Both the position numbers and the translations under genes were made by a program. Under the pieces are notes generated by a model that had not been told where the DNA came from, did no database searches, and saw only the letters and a list, made by a program, of their open reading frames with translations. Below, piece after piece: positions 28,301-35,871 of a stretch of 41,521 nucleotides of DNA. How positions within the stretch are numbered: position 1 is the first letter of the stretch; every line of letters begins with the position of its first letter. The DNA is taken from positions 1 to 41,521 of the forward strand of contig ONCJ01000021.1 of assembly GCA_900316295.1 (NCBI GenBank), written 5' to 3'. Source of the DNA: an uncultured Prevotella sp. GTDB taxonomy: Bacteria; Bacteroidota; Bacteroidia; Bacteroidales; Bacteroidaceae.

Positions 28301-28655
28301 AGGCATACTCTACGATGACGATCTCACTCCCGACACAGTCCGCAAGAAGATACGTAAATCTATGGAGACGCCTCTCGTCAGAGAGTGGTTTCAGGAGGGC
28401 TGGACGCTCTTCAACGAGTGCACCATCCTCGTTGCCGACCCCGTCACCCACAAAATGAAGGAATATCGTCCCGACCGAGTGATGACCAATGGCGACGTAA
28501 CCATCGTTGTCGACTTTAAGTTCGGTGCACCCCATCCCGAATATTCCAATCAAGTACTCAACTACATGCAACTCATACGCCAGATGGGACATGCCAATGT
28601 CAAGGGTTATCTGTGGTATGTCATGCGGAATAAAGTCGAGGAAGTAAAGAACTAA
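25368..28655 (+). CDS. addA: AddA/RecB-type UvrD helicase and PD-(D/E)XK nuclease
   Basis: The 1095-residue product is the helicase-nuclease half of a double-strand-break-processing exonuclease. Superfamily 1 motifs appear in order: ASAGSGKT (13-20, Walker A), TFTNKATEEM, MIDEFQDTSRMQW near 394 (motif II), VGDVKQSIYRWRGG, SIHKSKGLEFKHV and YVAFTRAEESL. A C-terminal nuclease domain contains RPDRVM and VVDFKFG near 1047, the PD-(D/E)XK core. It is followed 34 bases later by an AddB-type gene, so the pair should form an AddAB-like complex that resects DNA ends for RecA. The name is by analogy; some annotations call this exonuclease V beta. Confidence 0.92.
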   Translation: MKTNTKPLTIYKASAGSGKTFTLVVEYLCLLVQNPTCHDQILAVTFTNKATEEMKMRIISQLYGISKGLPSSDNYLRVIAERTQQPETDIRSRCTTALYHILHHYNNFHIQTIDAFFQTVFRNMARELDLPPNLRIDLNDIEVEQKAVDELINSLDTNSQVLSWIREYISANMQEDQGWNVINEIKKFGQNIFKDFYKNNEESLNRILSNNDFFSQLRRKLVLDRNNAQNEWSKHVNALYDLLERNGYNHLEYYKYGKSGSVCAYICKLYNSDIELSPTPSRVQAFIDDPLSMVKVDIAGESINDFAVNVLQPAIKEFEDNKHKWWKTYQSARLTLRNLNQLRLLYAIDSKVKSMNEEANRFQLSNTQSLLKSFIHDSDSPFIYEKIGSFLRYIMIDEFQDTSRMQWDNFKVLLLDNLADKHSHNLIVGDVKQSIYRWRGGDWQLLNNIKEEFTTSSQGWEDYIKEITLDHNHRSSEKIVLFNNAFFDRAVEQTLVELKNDNIDDYEQLQRAYNGHSQKPSKLDGKGYVSINLLGSSSNEYRDDMLGRILDHVDTLISHGVKDSDIAILVRSNSHILTIADMFMRERPNINIVSGEAFRLDASPAVNILVDALRLLVNPDDDLTRNTLAKNYVRSVLEQDADDNDIFLSDDVNALLPQQYREDKSLANMPLTDLVSTLYNIFSLDRLPSQSAYICRFNDVLSEYVFDDTSDIHGFLKSWDETLHTQKIQSDVVNGIRLLSIHKSKGLEFKHVIVPFCDWKLEQEDTLWCENVEGDPYCQLPIIPVQSSKKKMTGTVFESQYKKEHLQTVVDNMNLLYVAFTRAEESLLVIGKKSGDDKKKNAKATASPNNRSFIIEQVIRLLPEQLDGSTLIDDDCALTLQWGEMPTKPVNTARHDDKGQHNIFEQSETPYPITPHTYPSTVSFRQSNKSREFVSTIDDEPLSSSTNYIQMGNVLHNLFAHIRTENDIEPQLRSLELEGILYDDDLTPDTVRKKIRKSMETPLVREWFQEGWTLFNECTILVADPVTHKMKEYRPDRVMTNGDVTIVVDFKFGAPHPEYSNQVLNYMQLIRQMGHANVKGYLWYVMRNKVEEVKN

Positions 28656-28689
28656 AACCAAAAACCAAAAACTAAAAACCACAAACTAA
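28656..28689 (+). repeat. A-rich short repeat between addA and addB
   Basis: The 34-base spacer is a run of imperfect 6-7-base units of the type CCAAAAA or CTAAAAA. It leads directly into the ATG of the next gene. Confidence 0.6.
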
Positions 28690-31497
28690 ATGCGCCCATT
28701 CCTATCATACGTAGCCGAAGATATTCTCAAGAAGTACGGAGACAACCTCTCTGCCATTACCGTAGTCTTTCCCAACAAGCGTGCGTCCCTGTTTCTCAAT
28801 CAAGAACTTGCCGTCCTGTCGGGTCGGCCCGTATGGAGTCCCAACTATATCACTATCAGCGAACTTTTCAGACAATACTCGTCACTTGCCGTTGCCGACC
28901 CCCTCAAGGCCATCATCGAGTTGCACAAGAGTTTTACCAGTATCACACGTAAAGCCGAGACGATAGATCAGTTTTTCGGCTGGGGACAGCTCCTGCTTGC
29001 CGACTTTGACGACATAGACAAGAATGAGGCTGACGCCTCTAAAGTCTTTGCCAACGTTCGTGACTGGCATGAGTTTGATGATGTAAGCTATCTTACTGAC
29101 GAACAGCGCAAACTGCTTCAACGATTCTTCAAAAACTTTAATAGCGATGAGAGCACCCTACGCCAACGTTTCCGTGACTTGTGGTGCCACCTTTTTGCTA
29201 TCTATACAGACTATCGTCAACGACTTCGCAATCAAGGATTGGCATACGAAGGCATGCTCTATCGCGACGCACTCGCCAATGAACACATGGAGTTTCCCTC
29301 CGACCATTACCTCTTTGTAGGTTTCAACATGCTTCATCCTGTAGAGCAGACCCTCTTCCGTAGGATGCAGCAACAGGGTAAGGCTGCCTTCTATTGGGAT
29401 TTCGACCGTCATTACATCACCACTACCATGTCCTCACCCCAGCCTCACGAGGCAGGTGTATATATCAGACAACTTCTCGAGCGATTCCCTAACGAGCTGG
29501 ACACAAAGAATGAAGACATTTACAACAATCTCGACTCGCCAGACAAACAGATAACCTACATCTCTGCCCTCACAGAAGACATTCAGGCTCGCTATATCTC
29601 CGACTGGCTGGCTGATACCAAGCGGCGTGAGGCTGGCAATCGCACAGCCATCGTACTATGCGACGAGAATCTGCTGCCCACAGCTATCCATTGCATACCA
29701 ACCGACGTCAGCGACCTGAATGTGACGACAGGCTTCCCCTTACGACTCACCCCCATCGTCACGCTCATCTCCCAGCTTCTCACGCTGCAACTCGAGGGTT
29801 ACTCCATCCGTCAAAATGCTTTCCGCCAATACTACGTCAAAAGACTGATGCGCCATTCGTATATCAGATACCTGCTCGATCAAGATGCTGAACATACCGA
29901 CAGCCCCTCAGACTATACCGACGTATGGTTCCTGAACCGCCACACCTCAAACAGCTCCATTCTCCATTGGCTATGTGACATAGTCCGACACATAGCTAAG
30001 AAGGCTGGCGACCAAGAAGACCAGCTATTCCAGGAGTCACTCTTTAGGATGTATACCTTGCTCAATCGCCTGAGCGAGCTCGTCGACTCTGGCGAATTCG
30101 ACGTCACCCAGCAGACGCTTCAGCGATTTATCAACCAGCTCACCGCATCAACCACCATCCCCTTTCATGGCGAGCCAGCCATCGGCATTCAGCTCATGGG
30201 AGTCTTAGAGACCCGCAATCTCGACTTCGACCATCTGCTCATCCTCTCCTGCAATGAGGGTAATATGCCTAAGGGAGTCAACGACTCCTCATTCATCCCT
30301 CATGCCATACGCAAAGCCTACGGCCTCACCACCATTGACAACAAGGTCGCCATCTACAGCTACTATTTCCACCGCATGTTGCAACGATGTGGCGACATCA
30401 CCATCATGTACAACAAGTCTACCGAAGGTACGGGCACTGGAGAGATGAGCCAGTTTATGCTACAATTACTTGTCGAGTTACGGTCCCCCATAAGCCGTCT
30501 CACGCTCCATGCTGGACAGTCAGTCAACCCCCGACGTCCGCAGGCTATAGAGAAAGACGAGCGTGTGGTTAGCAGGCTCGCCTACCGAAAGTTCTCACCG
30601 ACAGCTATCAACACCTATCTGCGTTGTCAGCTGCGATTTTATTACAAGTATGTCGCCGGCATCATGGAGCCCGACAACCAAGACGAAGAGACCGTCGACA
30701 ATCGTGTGTTTGGCAACATCTTCCATCGTGCCGCCGAACTGATGTACGACAATCTACTGCCGAAAGGCGAGATCACAGCCGACGACATCGACAAACTATT
30801 GCGTGACAAGAGTCTGCTCAATTCCGTTGTTGCCCAAGCCATAAACGAAAAGCTGTTTCATCGCACTGAAAATCTCAGCCAGATGCCTTCACTCAATGGC
30901 ATGCAGCTCATCAACAAAGAAGTTATCACCACCTATCTCGTCAATCTTCTTAACCTTGACCGTCAGCTCGTACCTTTCCAGGTGATCGGCCACGAGCAAC
31001 CCATCCGGGACGAGATATGTCCAGGAGTCACTGTGGAAGGCATCATCGACCGCATCGATCTCGTCACCCATCCCGACGGCAGTCGCAACCTCAGGATTGT
31101 CGACTACAAGACAGGCAGGCAGCCACGTGAAGGAGTCAAGACCATAGAAGAGATTTTCACATTCAAGAAGATAGATAAAGCCCATAGCGACTATATCCTG
31201 CAAGCGATGCTCTACGCCATCCTCGCTGCCGACAATACATCCTTACCCCTCGCTCCACGTCACACGTCCATCTCCCCTGCCCTGCTCTTCATCCAGCATG
31301 CCCAGCGTGAGGGCTACGACCCCGTCATCCATATAGGCGACAGCCCCGTCCGTGACGCCAAGACCGAATATGGCGAAGAGTTCATGAGCCATCTGCGCCA
31401 GGTGATACACGACATGCTCAGTCCTGACAAACCGTTCAGCCCTGCCGAACAAGAGTCTGCATGCAACAATTGTCCATATAAGAATCTTTGTCATTAG
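28690..31497 (+). CDS. addB: AddB-type nuclease subunit with probable Fe-S cluster
   Basis: The 935-residue product looks like the AddB partner of the upstream helicase-nuclease. The N-terminal half has the degenerate helicase fold of the family, with TVVFPNKRASLFLNQEL in place of a full Walker motif. The C-terminal PD-(D/E)XK nuclease domain begins at SPTAINTYLRCQLRFYYKY (cysteine near 645) and has RIVDYKTG near 801-808. The last residues, ACNNCPYKNLCH, supply C925, C928 and C934; with the earlier cysteine these match the four-cysteine iron-sulfur staple of AddB nucleases. The subunit would cut the second strand during end resection. Confidence 0.9.
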   Translation: MRPFLSYVAEDILKKYGDNLSAITVVFPNKRASLFLNQELAVLSGRPVWSPNYITISELFRQYSSLAVADPLKAIIELHKSFTSITRKAETIDQFFGWGQLLLADFDDIDKNEADASKVFANVRDWHEFDDVSYLTDEQRKLLQRFFKNFNSDESTLRQRFRDLWCHLFAIYTDYRQRLRNQGLAYEGMLYRDALANEHMEFPSDHYLFVGFNMLHPVEQTLFRRMQQQGKAAFYWDFDRHYITTTMSSPQPHEAGVYIRQLLERFPNELDTKNEDIYNNLDSPDKQITYISALTEDIQARYISDWLADTKRREAGNRTAIVLCDENLLPTAIHCIPTDVSDLNVTTGFPLRLTPIVTLISQLLTLQLEGYSIRQNAFRQYYVKRLMRHSYIRYLLDQDAEHTDSPSDYTDVWFLNRHTSNSSILHWLCDIVRHIAKKAGDQEDQLFQESLFRMYTLLNRLSELVDSGEFDVTQQTLQRFINQLTASTTIPFHGEPAIGIQLMGVLETRNLDFDHLLILSCNEGNMPKGVNDSSFIPHAIRKAYGLTTIDNKVAIYSYYFHRMLQRCGDITIMYNKSTEGTGTGEMSQFMLQLLVELRSPISRLTLHAGQSVNPRRPQAIEKDERVVSRLAYRKFSPTAINTYLRCQLRFYYKYVAGIMEPDNQDEETVDNRVFGNIFHRAAELMYDNLLPKGEITADDIDKLLRDKSLLNSVVAQAINEKLFHRTENLSQMPSLNGMQLINKEVITTYLVNLLNLDRQLVPFQVIGHEQPIRDEICPGVTVEGIIDRIDLVTHPDGSRNLRIVDYKTGRQPREGVKTIEEIFTFKKIDKAHSDYILQAMLYAILAADNTSLPLAPRHTSISPALLFIQHAQREGYDPVIHIGDSPVRDAKTEYGEEFMSHLRQVIHDMLSPDKPFSPAEQESACNNCPYKNLCH

Positions 31498-31560
31498 CAT
31501 ATCATGTATTCCTCCACATTATTGACTGCATTATAACTAAAAAACACGCATTATGCAAAA

Positions 31561-31667
31561 AAATTACGCATTACGCATTACGAATTACGAATTATTTATT
31601 ACGCATTATGCATTATTTATAAAAAAAATTACGCATTACGCATTACGAATTACGAATTATTTATTAC
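31561..31667 (+). repeat. Two 42-base direct repeats upstream of rpsP
   Basis: 31561-31602 and 31626-31667 are identical over 42 bases and are themselves made of the 8-base steps ATTACGCA and ATTACGAA. The second copy runs into the -7 box of rpsP (31665-31672). Bases 31498-31560 before it are AT-rich with nothing else visible. Confidence 0.85.
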
Positions 31668-31672
31668 CTTTG
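31665..31672 (+). promoter_or_regulatory. -7 box of rpsP at the end of a repeat
   Basis: TACCTTTG matches the consensus; the transcript would have a leader of about 60 bases. The -33 region lies entirely inside the 42-base repeat. Confidence 0.65.
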
Positions 31673-31738
31673 CAGCCGCTATTACGAGATGATAGCATGA
31701 AATTCAATAATTTAACAACTAAAATTTAATTAAAACAA

Positions 31739-32302
31739 ATGGCAACAAAAATCAGATTACAGCGCGGCGGTCGCAAGGGCTATGCAGTCTATCGCATCGT
31801 TATCGCTGACGTAAGAGCACCACGTGATGGTAGATTTACTGAGAAGATTGGTACCTACAACCCAAACACCAACCCAGCCACAGTAGACTTGAATTTCGAT
31901 CGTGCCCTCTATTGGGTCGAGACGGGAGCACAACCAACTGACACCGTTCGCAACATCCTTAAGGGTGAGGGCGTCTACCTGATGAAGCACCTCAAGGGCG
32001 GTGTGAAGAAAGGAGCCTTCGACGAAGAGACAGCACAGAAGAAGTTCGACGCTTGGAAGGAAGCAAAGGAGAAGGGCTTCGACTCTGTTCGCGATGCTGA
32101 GGCAAAGGCAAAGAAAGATGCAGCCGCAGCACGTCTCAAGGAGGAAAAGAAGCAGAGCGAGGAGATCGCTAAGAAAGTTGCTGAGAAGAAAGCAGCTGCC
32201 GAGGCAGCCGCAGCTCCAGCAGAAGAGCCAGCCGAGGCTCCAGCAGAAGAGACTGCTGAGGCTCCAGCAACAGAAGCTACCGAGGCTCCAGCAGCCGAGT
32301 AA
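31739..32302 (+). CDS. rpsP: 30S ribosomal protein S16 with long Ala/Glu-rich tail
   Basis: The first 80 or so residues are S16, beginning [20 protein letters not shown] and including [12 protein letters not shown] and [16 protein letters not shown]16 binds 16S rRNA and is needed for small-subunit assembly. The total length is 187, about twice that of most S16 proteins; the second half is a lysine-rich helix followed by low-complexity repeats of the [16 protein letters not shown] type. Similar tails occur in other Bacteroidota S16 proteins. The gene is alone, with a promoter upstream and a strong terminator 28 bases after the stop; the usual rimM-trmD neighbours are absent. Confidence 0.97.
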   Translation: MATKIRLQRGGRKGYAVYRIVIADVRAPRDGRFTEKIGTYNPNTNPATVDLNFDRALYWVETGAQPTDTVRNILKGEGVYLMKHLKGGVKKGAFDEETAQKKFDAWKEAKEKGFDSVRDAEAKAKKDAAAARLKEEKKQSEEIAKKVAEKKAAAEAAAAPAEEPAEAPAEETAEAPATEATEAPAAE

Positions 32303-32330
32303 GCATCCCTCTTTTATCTCTGACACAACA

Positions 32331-32367
32331 AAAGGTTCCCATAAGTATGTCTATGGGAACCTTTTTT
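32331..32367 (+). terminator. Rho-independent terminator of rpsP
   Basis: A perfect 13-bp stem (AAAGGTTCCCATA at 32331-32343 with TATGGGAACCTTT at 32352-32364) is followed by further T residues to 32367. Confidence 0.9.
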
Positions 32368-32489
32368 ATATAACAACAAATATTCGTTCTTTATAATCTA
32401 CGCCTTATATAGGCAAAAATGCAATTCTTCACTAATGCAGCCTTGGCAAAGGTCCTTTCTACATTCTCACATTTAGGAAAAAAGTTGAA

Positions 32490-35066
32490 TTATTCCGCGT
32501 TCTTGTATTCCTCAATAGTTACAACAGTACTGTAGCCGCCCACCCTTTCGTCCTTCTCATGCCTGTTTATTCCCGTATAAGTCAGGCTGCTATCCTCATA
32601 TCGTTTGAACTTATAGACAGCATCGTTCATCAGCGCCTCGTTAAACACATTGAGGCTGACCAACAAGGCAAAGTCCTGTTTGGTTAGACCCGTCACTCGT
32701 TCGAACAGCTTTGGTTCCAACTGAAGTATGACATCCTTGAGTGAATACTCTCGGAAATCAGTTAGGTACATAAAGATAGGAATACGTGTGGCAAACTTCA
32801 TTAGTTTCTCCTGTATCTGGCGGCGTTTGCTTTTGATTTCTTTCTCCTCATCGCTCAGTTCCTTCTTTTCTTTCTTCGTCAACCCATCTTCGCTTTCTTT
32901 TCGTTTCTTCTTGATAGAGTCAGTCTTGTTGATAATGGTTTCTATATCCTGATTCAGCGAGCGAAAGCCTTCTATCTTCATCAGAGCCGCCATCGCATCA
33001 GCGTTATTCATCAGACGTTGCAACGTGAAGTTGTCAACATTTACCAACAAGGCACTCTCCCATCGACGTGCCAGCAAGGTTGCCGAAGTGTTGTTCATCG
33101 CCATGTCCAGCACGTCGCTGGCAGACAGCGCTTTCATCACACCATTCTCATAGCAGAGCACAGGAAGGAACTTGATAAAATCGTCAACGCACTTTTCCGG
33201 GTTTCCCTCTTCTATATTCAATTGACACGAATAGTCTGCCACTTTTCGTAATGCCCTGTTGGGGGCAAAGTCGAACACATAGCACACTTTCTTCAGTATC
33301 TCGACCTGATTAGGATGCAGTCCGTCGCTGTTGGTGATGGTCCATGGCGACTGCACACGGAAAGCTGACTGAAAATAAGTCTCAGGCGACGACGTGTCGC
33401 GCAGCATGAAGATGCCCGTCCAAGGGCGAACAGTAACGCCCGTCGTCAGTTTTCCGCATGTCAGGGTTATAGTCTTACAATTCAAAGGGTCTGGGTGCGA
33501 CATGGCTTTTTCTACCGGTGGCAATGCCTGCTGACCAATACCAGCCTGCGTACCGGCACACACGATGACACGATAGTCATGATAGAACGTGTTCTGCAGT
33601 TCCGTCAGCAGATTGCGCATAGCAAAGCACGAAGCCACATTCGGCAGGAACCACAGCGTATGGTTCATGTTTGAATAAAGGTCGCCATTAAGGAATGGCA
33701 ACGGCGGCTTTCTGTTTCCATAATTCTTTGCGAGCAAAGCGTCCCCACGCACCGAGCGCAAATCGTTGATGGAGGCAGGCAGATACTGTCCTCGCAGCAT
33801 GTCGAGCCATTTCTGCACTTCATCATGATGTTTGAACACGGCATCCTCTCCCTTGCCCTCAGCCTCGAAGAAAGAGTTGAGGTCAAACTCATCAAACTCT
33901 CCCTCCTCAGCCACTCTTGATATTTCCGCAGGAAGCTGATATGTAAGCAGCACCATCTTTGGCAGCGATGCGTATGGGTTGTCAGGCTTGTCGCCCCACG
34001 TCTCCTTGGCACGCTGCTCGTCGCTGTATGTCCAGTTATAGATTTGCTCCTCGATAAACTCGCCCGATGCTATGGCACGGAAGGGCGTTCCCGACAAGTA
34101 TAGGTAGTGATTCGACGTAATAGGAATTAAGTCCTCGTCAAAATAGTCAGGATTCTCAATCTCTTTACCCAGATCCTCGCTTACGCCTATCAGCTCCCTG
34201 GCGTTCTCACGCCACGCACCGTAGTGGTATTCGTCCAACACTACACAGTCCCAGTTGAAACTACGTGCCCATTCGTGTTTCAGTTTCATGCCGCCATTGG
34301 CTGTATTCTTGCCAAGAAAGTCTTGGAAAGAGCCGAACACCACCATTGGTTTCTGTGGGTCGGCATGTGCGAATTGATAGTCGATAGTTGCCTCTGGACT
34401 ACGGGCAATAAATTGCCACCCTTCAAAATCCACATGCGTCATCAAGTCCTCTTCCCAAGCATGAACCACAGCAGGCTTAAACGTCAGCACCAACATGCGT
34501 TTCCATTTCATCCTAAGTGCCAGCTGATAAGTAGTGAAAGTCTTACCGAAACGCATCTTGCAGTTCCATAGGAAGTGAGGCACACGGCCCTGTTCTGTAG
34601 CGTAACTTTCAAAGTAGGAAGCAGTCTTGTCAACCGCCGCCTTTTGTTCAGGTCGCATGCCGAACGACTTATCGCGGTTCCAAGCCACGTCCTTGCGTTC
34701 TCTTACGGCTACGACAGCCGCCCTCACCTGCTGGGGCGTACAGCGATACCACTCACCCTCTATGTGCTGACACCCCATCTTCACAAGTTGCCGATGTACG
34801 TCGTGATCCATAAATGTCGTACCGTCCTGACGCATAGCCGACTCTTCCACCACGATGCGATAAGGCGGTTCGCCTGGGCGCACGATGTTATATTGTTGGC
34901 GTACTCGCTCCTGCACACCAATCGTGGTATAGCCCACCTTCAGCAGTCCGCTTAGGTTTGGGTCATACTTATCCTCGTAAGCATAGATCATCGGAGCCGA
35001 CTCCGACTTTCGTGGAAAATAATTGTTTGTTGCCATAACTTCGTTGTTTGTTGTTATGGCGCTCAT
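32490..35066 (-). CDS. GIY-YIG (T5orf172-like) and DEAD-box helicase fusion, probable restriction subunit
   Basis: The 858-residue product has an N-terminal domain (about 25-110) of the GIY-YIG/T5orf172 type (MIYAYEDKYDP, GLLKVGYTTIGVQERVRQQYN), then a superfamily 2 helicase: MRFGKTFT at 171-178 as a variant Walker A, VVLDEYHYG at 275-283 as motif II, YLSGTPFRA as motif III, and AFRVQSPW as the motif VI region. A charged, coiled-coil-like stretch lies near 735-775. The arrangement suits the DNA-translocating, cutting subunit of a restriction system, and two methylase genes lie upstream in the same direction. An internal ATG at 35034-35036 (MATNNYFPRK) follows a more typical AT-rich leader and may be the true start. 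Confidence 0.85.
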   Translation of the reverse strand: MSAITTNNEVMATNNYFPRKSESAPMIYAYEDKYDPNLSGLLKVGYTTIGVQERVRQQYNIVRPGEPPYRIVVEESAMRQDGTTFMDHDVHRQLVKMGCQHIEGEWYRCTPQQVRAAVVAVRERKDVAWNRDKSFGMRPEQKAAVDKTASYFESYATEQGRVPHFLWNCKMRFGKTFTTYQLALRMKWKRMLVLTFKPAVVHAWEEDLMTHVDFEGWQFIARSPEATIDYQFAHADPQKPMVVFGSFQDFLGKNTANGGMKLKHEWARSFNWDCVVLDEYHYGAWRENARELIGVSEDLGKEIENPDYFDEDLIPITSNHYLYLSGTPFRAIASGEFIEEQIYNWTYSDEQRAKETWGDKPDNPYASLPKMVLLTYQLPAEISRVAEEGEFDEFDLNSFFEAEGKGEDAVFKHHDEVQKWLDMLRGQYLPASINDLRSVRGDALLAKNYGNRKPPLPFLNGDLYSNMNHTLWFLPNVASCFAMRNLLTELQNTFYHDYRVIVCAGTQAGIGQQALPPVEKAMSHPDPLNCKTITLTCGKLTTGVTVRPWTGIFMLRDTSSPETYFQSAFRVQSPWTITNSDGLHPNQVEILKKVCYVFDFAPNRALRKVADYSCQLNIEEGNPEKCVDDFIKFLPVLCYENGVMKALSASDVLDMAMNNTSATLLARRWESALLVNVDNFTLQRLMNNADAMAALMKIEGFRSLNQDIETIINKTDSIKKKRKESEDGLTKKEKKELSDEEKEIKSKRRQIQEKLMKFATRIPIFMYLTDFREYSLKDVILQLEPKLFERVTGLTKQDFALLVSLNVFNEALMNDAVYKFKRYEDSSLTYTGINRHEKDERVGGYSTVVTIEEYKNAE

Positions 35067-35787
35067 GCATTTTGCGGGAGGAGGAAACTGGATAATCTAG
35101 CCTTTCTAGTCTTTCTAGTCTTTCTAGCCCTTCTAGTCTATCTAGCCAATCTAGTCCTTCTAGTCCTTCTAGCAATTTATTCCTGCAGCCTTTAGTTTTG
35201 CTTCCAGTTCTGCGATGCGGCGGTAGGCAGTTTCGAGTTCTTGCTTCAAACGTGCTATCTCTTCTCGCTGCTTCTTCTATGAAGGTTTGTTCCAACTGCT
35301 TCTGGTAGGTAGTCATCATCTTGTCCACCATGTGGCAGAGTGTCAGGGCGATATTTGCCATTTCCTCGTCTGTCCATTTGCTGAAGAATCCTTCGTATTC
35401 TTCCAATCTGTTATGCTTACGGCAGAACTGCAACATACCATCGTAACGGATGTGTTGTCTATCCCAACGCGTCAGGTGGCGGGCTGTGAGATAATCCTCG
35501 TAGTCTTCTTTCAATTCTTTGATGCTGCTACGTGCTACGTTGAGCAGTTTCAGTTCCATCTCTGTCGAGGTGACGCCGTCAGCAGAACCTTCTACGATAT
35601 TCTGCTTGCCTGAGCGTGCTGCCTGCACCATCTGGTCGATGGTACGGTCGCCTCGTGTCAGGAATCGTTTGGTAAAGTCAAAGGTCAACTGATAGAGCAC
35701 GACAGCTTTCTGATAGAAATACAGTCCTTCCCAGTTGGCTTGCTGTCGCAATATTGGTTTTGTAGTTTTTTCGTTATCTTCGTTCAT
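34969..35787 (-). CDS. Four-helix-bundle (S23-like) protein with frameshifted C-terminus
   Basis: From the ATG at 35785-35787 the protein begins MNEDNEKTTKPIL. The core, to about residue 170, is a four-helix bundle of the S23/avd-like type with the hallmark QAARSGKQNIVEGSADG. After FIEEAA the frame becomes low-complexity and runs through a 9-base repeat as LEGLEGLDWLDRLEGLERLE, overlapping the helicase gene. One frame over, the DNA encodes a natural coiled coil (REEIARLKQELETAYRRIAE) that ends at a TAG at 35169-35171. A 2-base loss (or 1-base gain) near 35261-35272 would explain this; the intact gene would be 35169-35787. The bundle itself is complete, so a working product remains possible. 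Confidence 0.75.
   Translation of the reverse strand: MNEDNEKTTKPILRQQANWEGLYFYQKAVVLYQLTFDFTKRFLTRGDRTIDQMVQAARSGKQNIVEGSADGVTSTEMELKLLNVARSSIKELKEDYEDYLTARHLTRWDRQHIRYDGMLQFCRKHNRLEEYEGFFSKWTDEEMANIALTLCHMVDKMMTTYQKQLEQTFIEEAARRDSTFEARTRNCLPPHRRTGSKTKGCRNKLLEGLEGLDWLDRLEGLERLERLERLDYPVSSSRKMHERHNNKQRSYGNKQLFSTKVGVGSDDLCLRG
35097..35172. repeat. 9-base tandem repeat with nine in-phase CTAG sites
   Basis: CTAG occurs at 35097, 35106, 35115, 35124, 35133, 35142, 35151, 35160 and 35169, exactly nine bases apart, separated by variable pentamers such as TCTTT and TCCTT. The array fills the space between the stop of the unshifted four-helix frame and the helicase start. The last CTAG contains that stop codon. 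Confidence 0.92.
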
Positions 35788-35792
35788 GGGTA

Positions 35793-35800
35793 CAAAGATA
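35793..35800 (-). promoter_or_regulatory. -7 box touching the four-helix gene
   Basis: TATCTTTG on the minus strand is a full consensus match but ends only six bases before the ATG at 35787. If active it would give a nearly leaderless internal transcript of the four-helix and helicase genes; no good -33 box is visible. Confidence 0.4.
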
Positions 35801-35871
35801 CATAATTTACCACAACTAACCCGTTTTCTCCCACAAAATGTCAAAGAGCGCCATTATGATTATTTCTTTTC

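Noticed and set aside
31757-32326. Long cysteine/leucine-rich frame opposite rpsP
   Set aside because: It is the exact antisense of the S16 gene and its low-complexity tail; the composition reflects the complement of Ala/Glu codons and no promoter supports it.
34969-35170. Leucine/glutamate-rich C-terminus of the four-helix protein as a real domain
   Set aside because: It is translated from a 9-base DNA repeat and the helicase start region in a shifted frame, while the other frame encodes a sensible coiled coil and stop.
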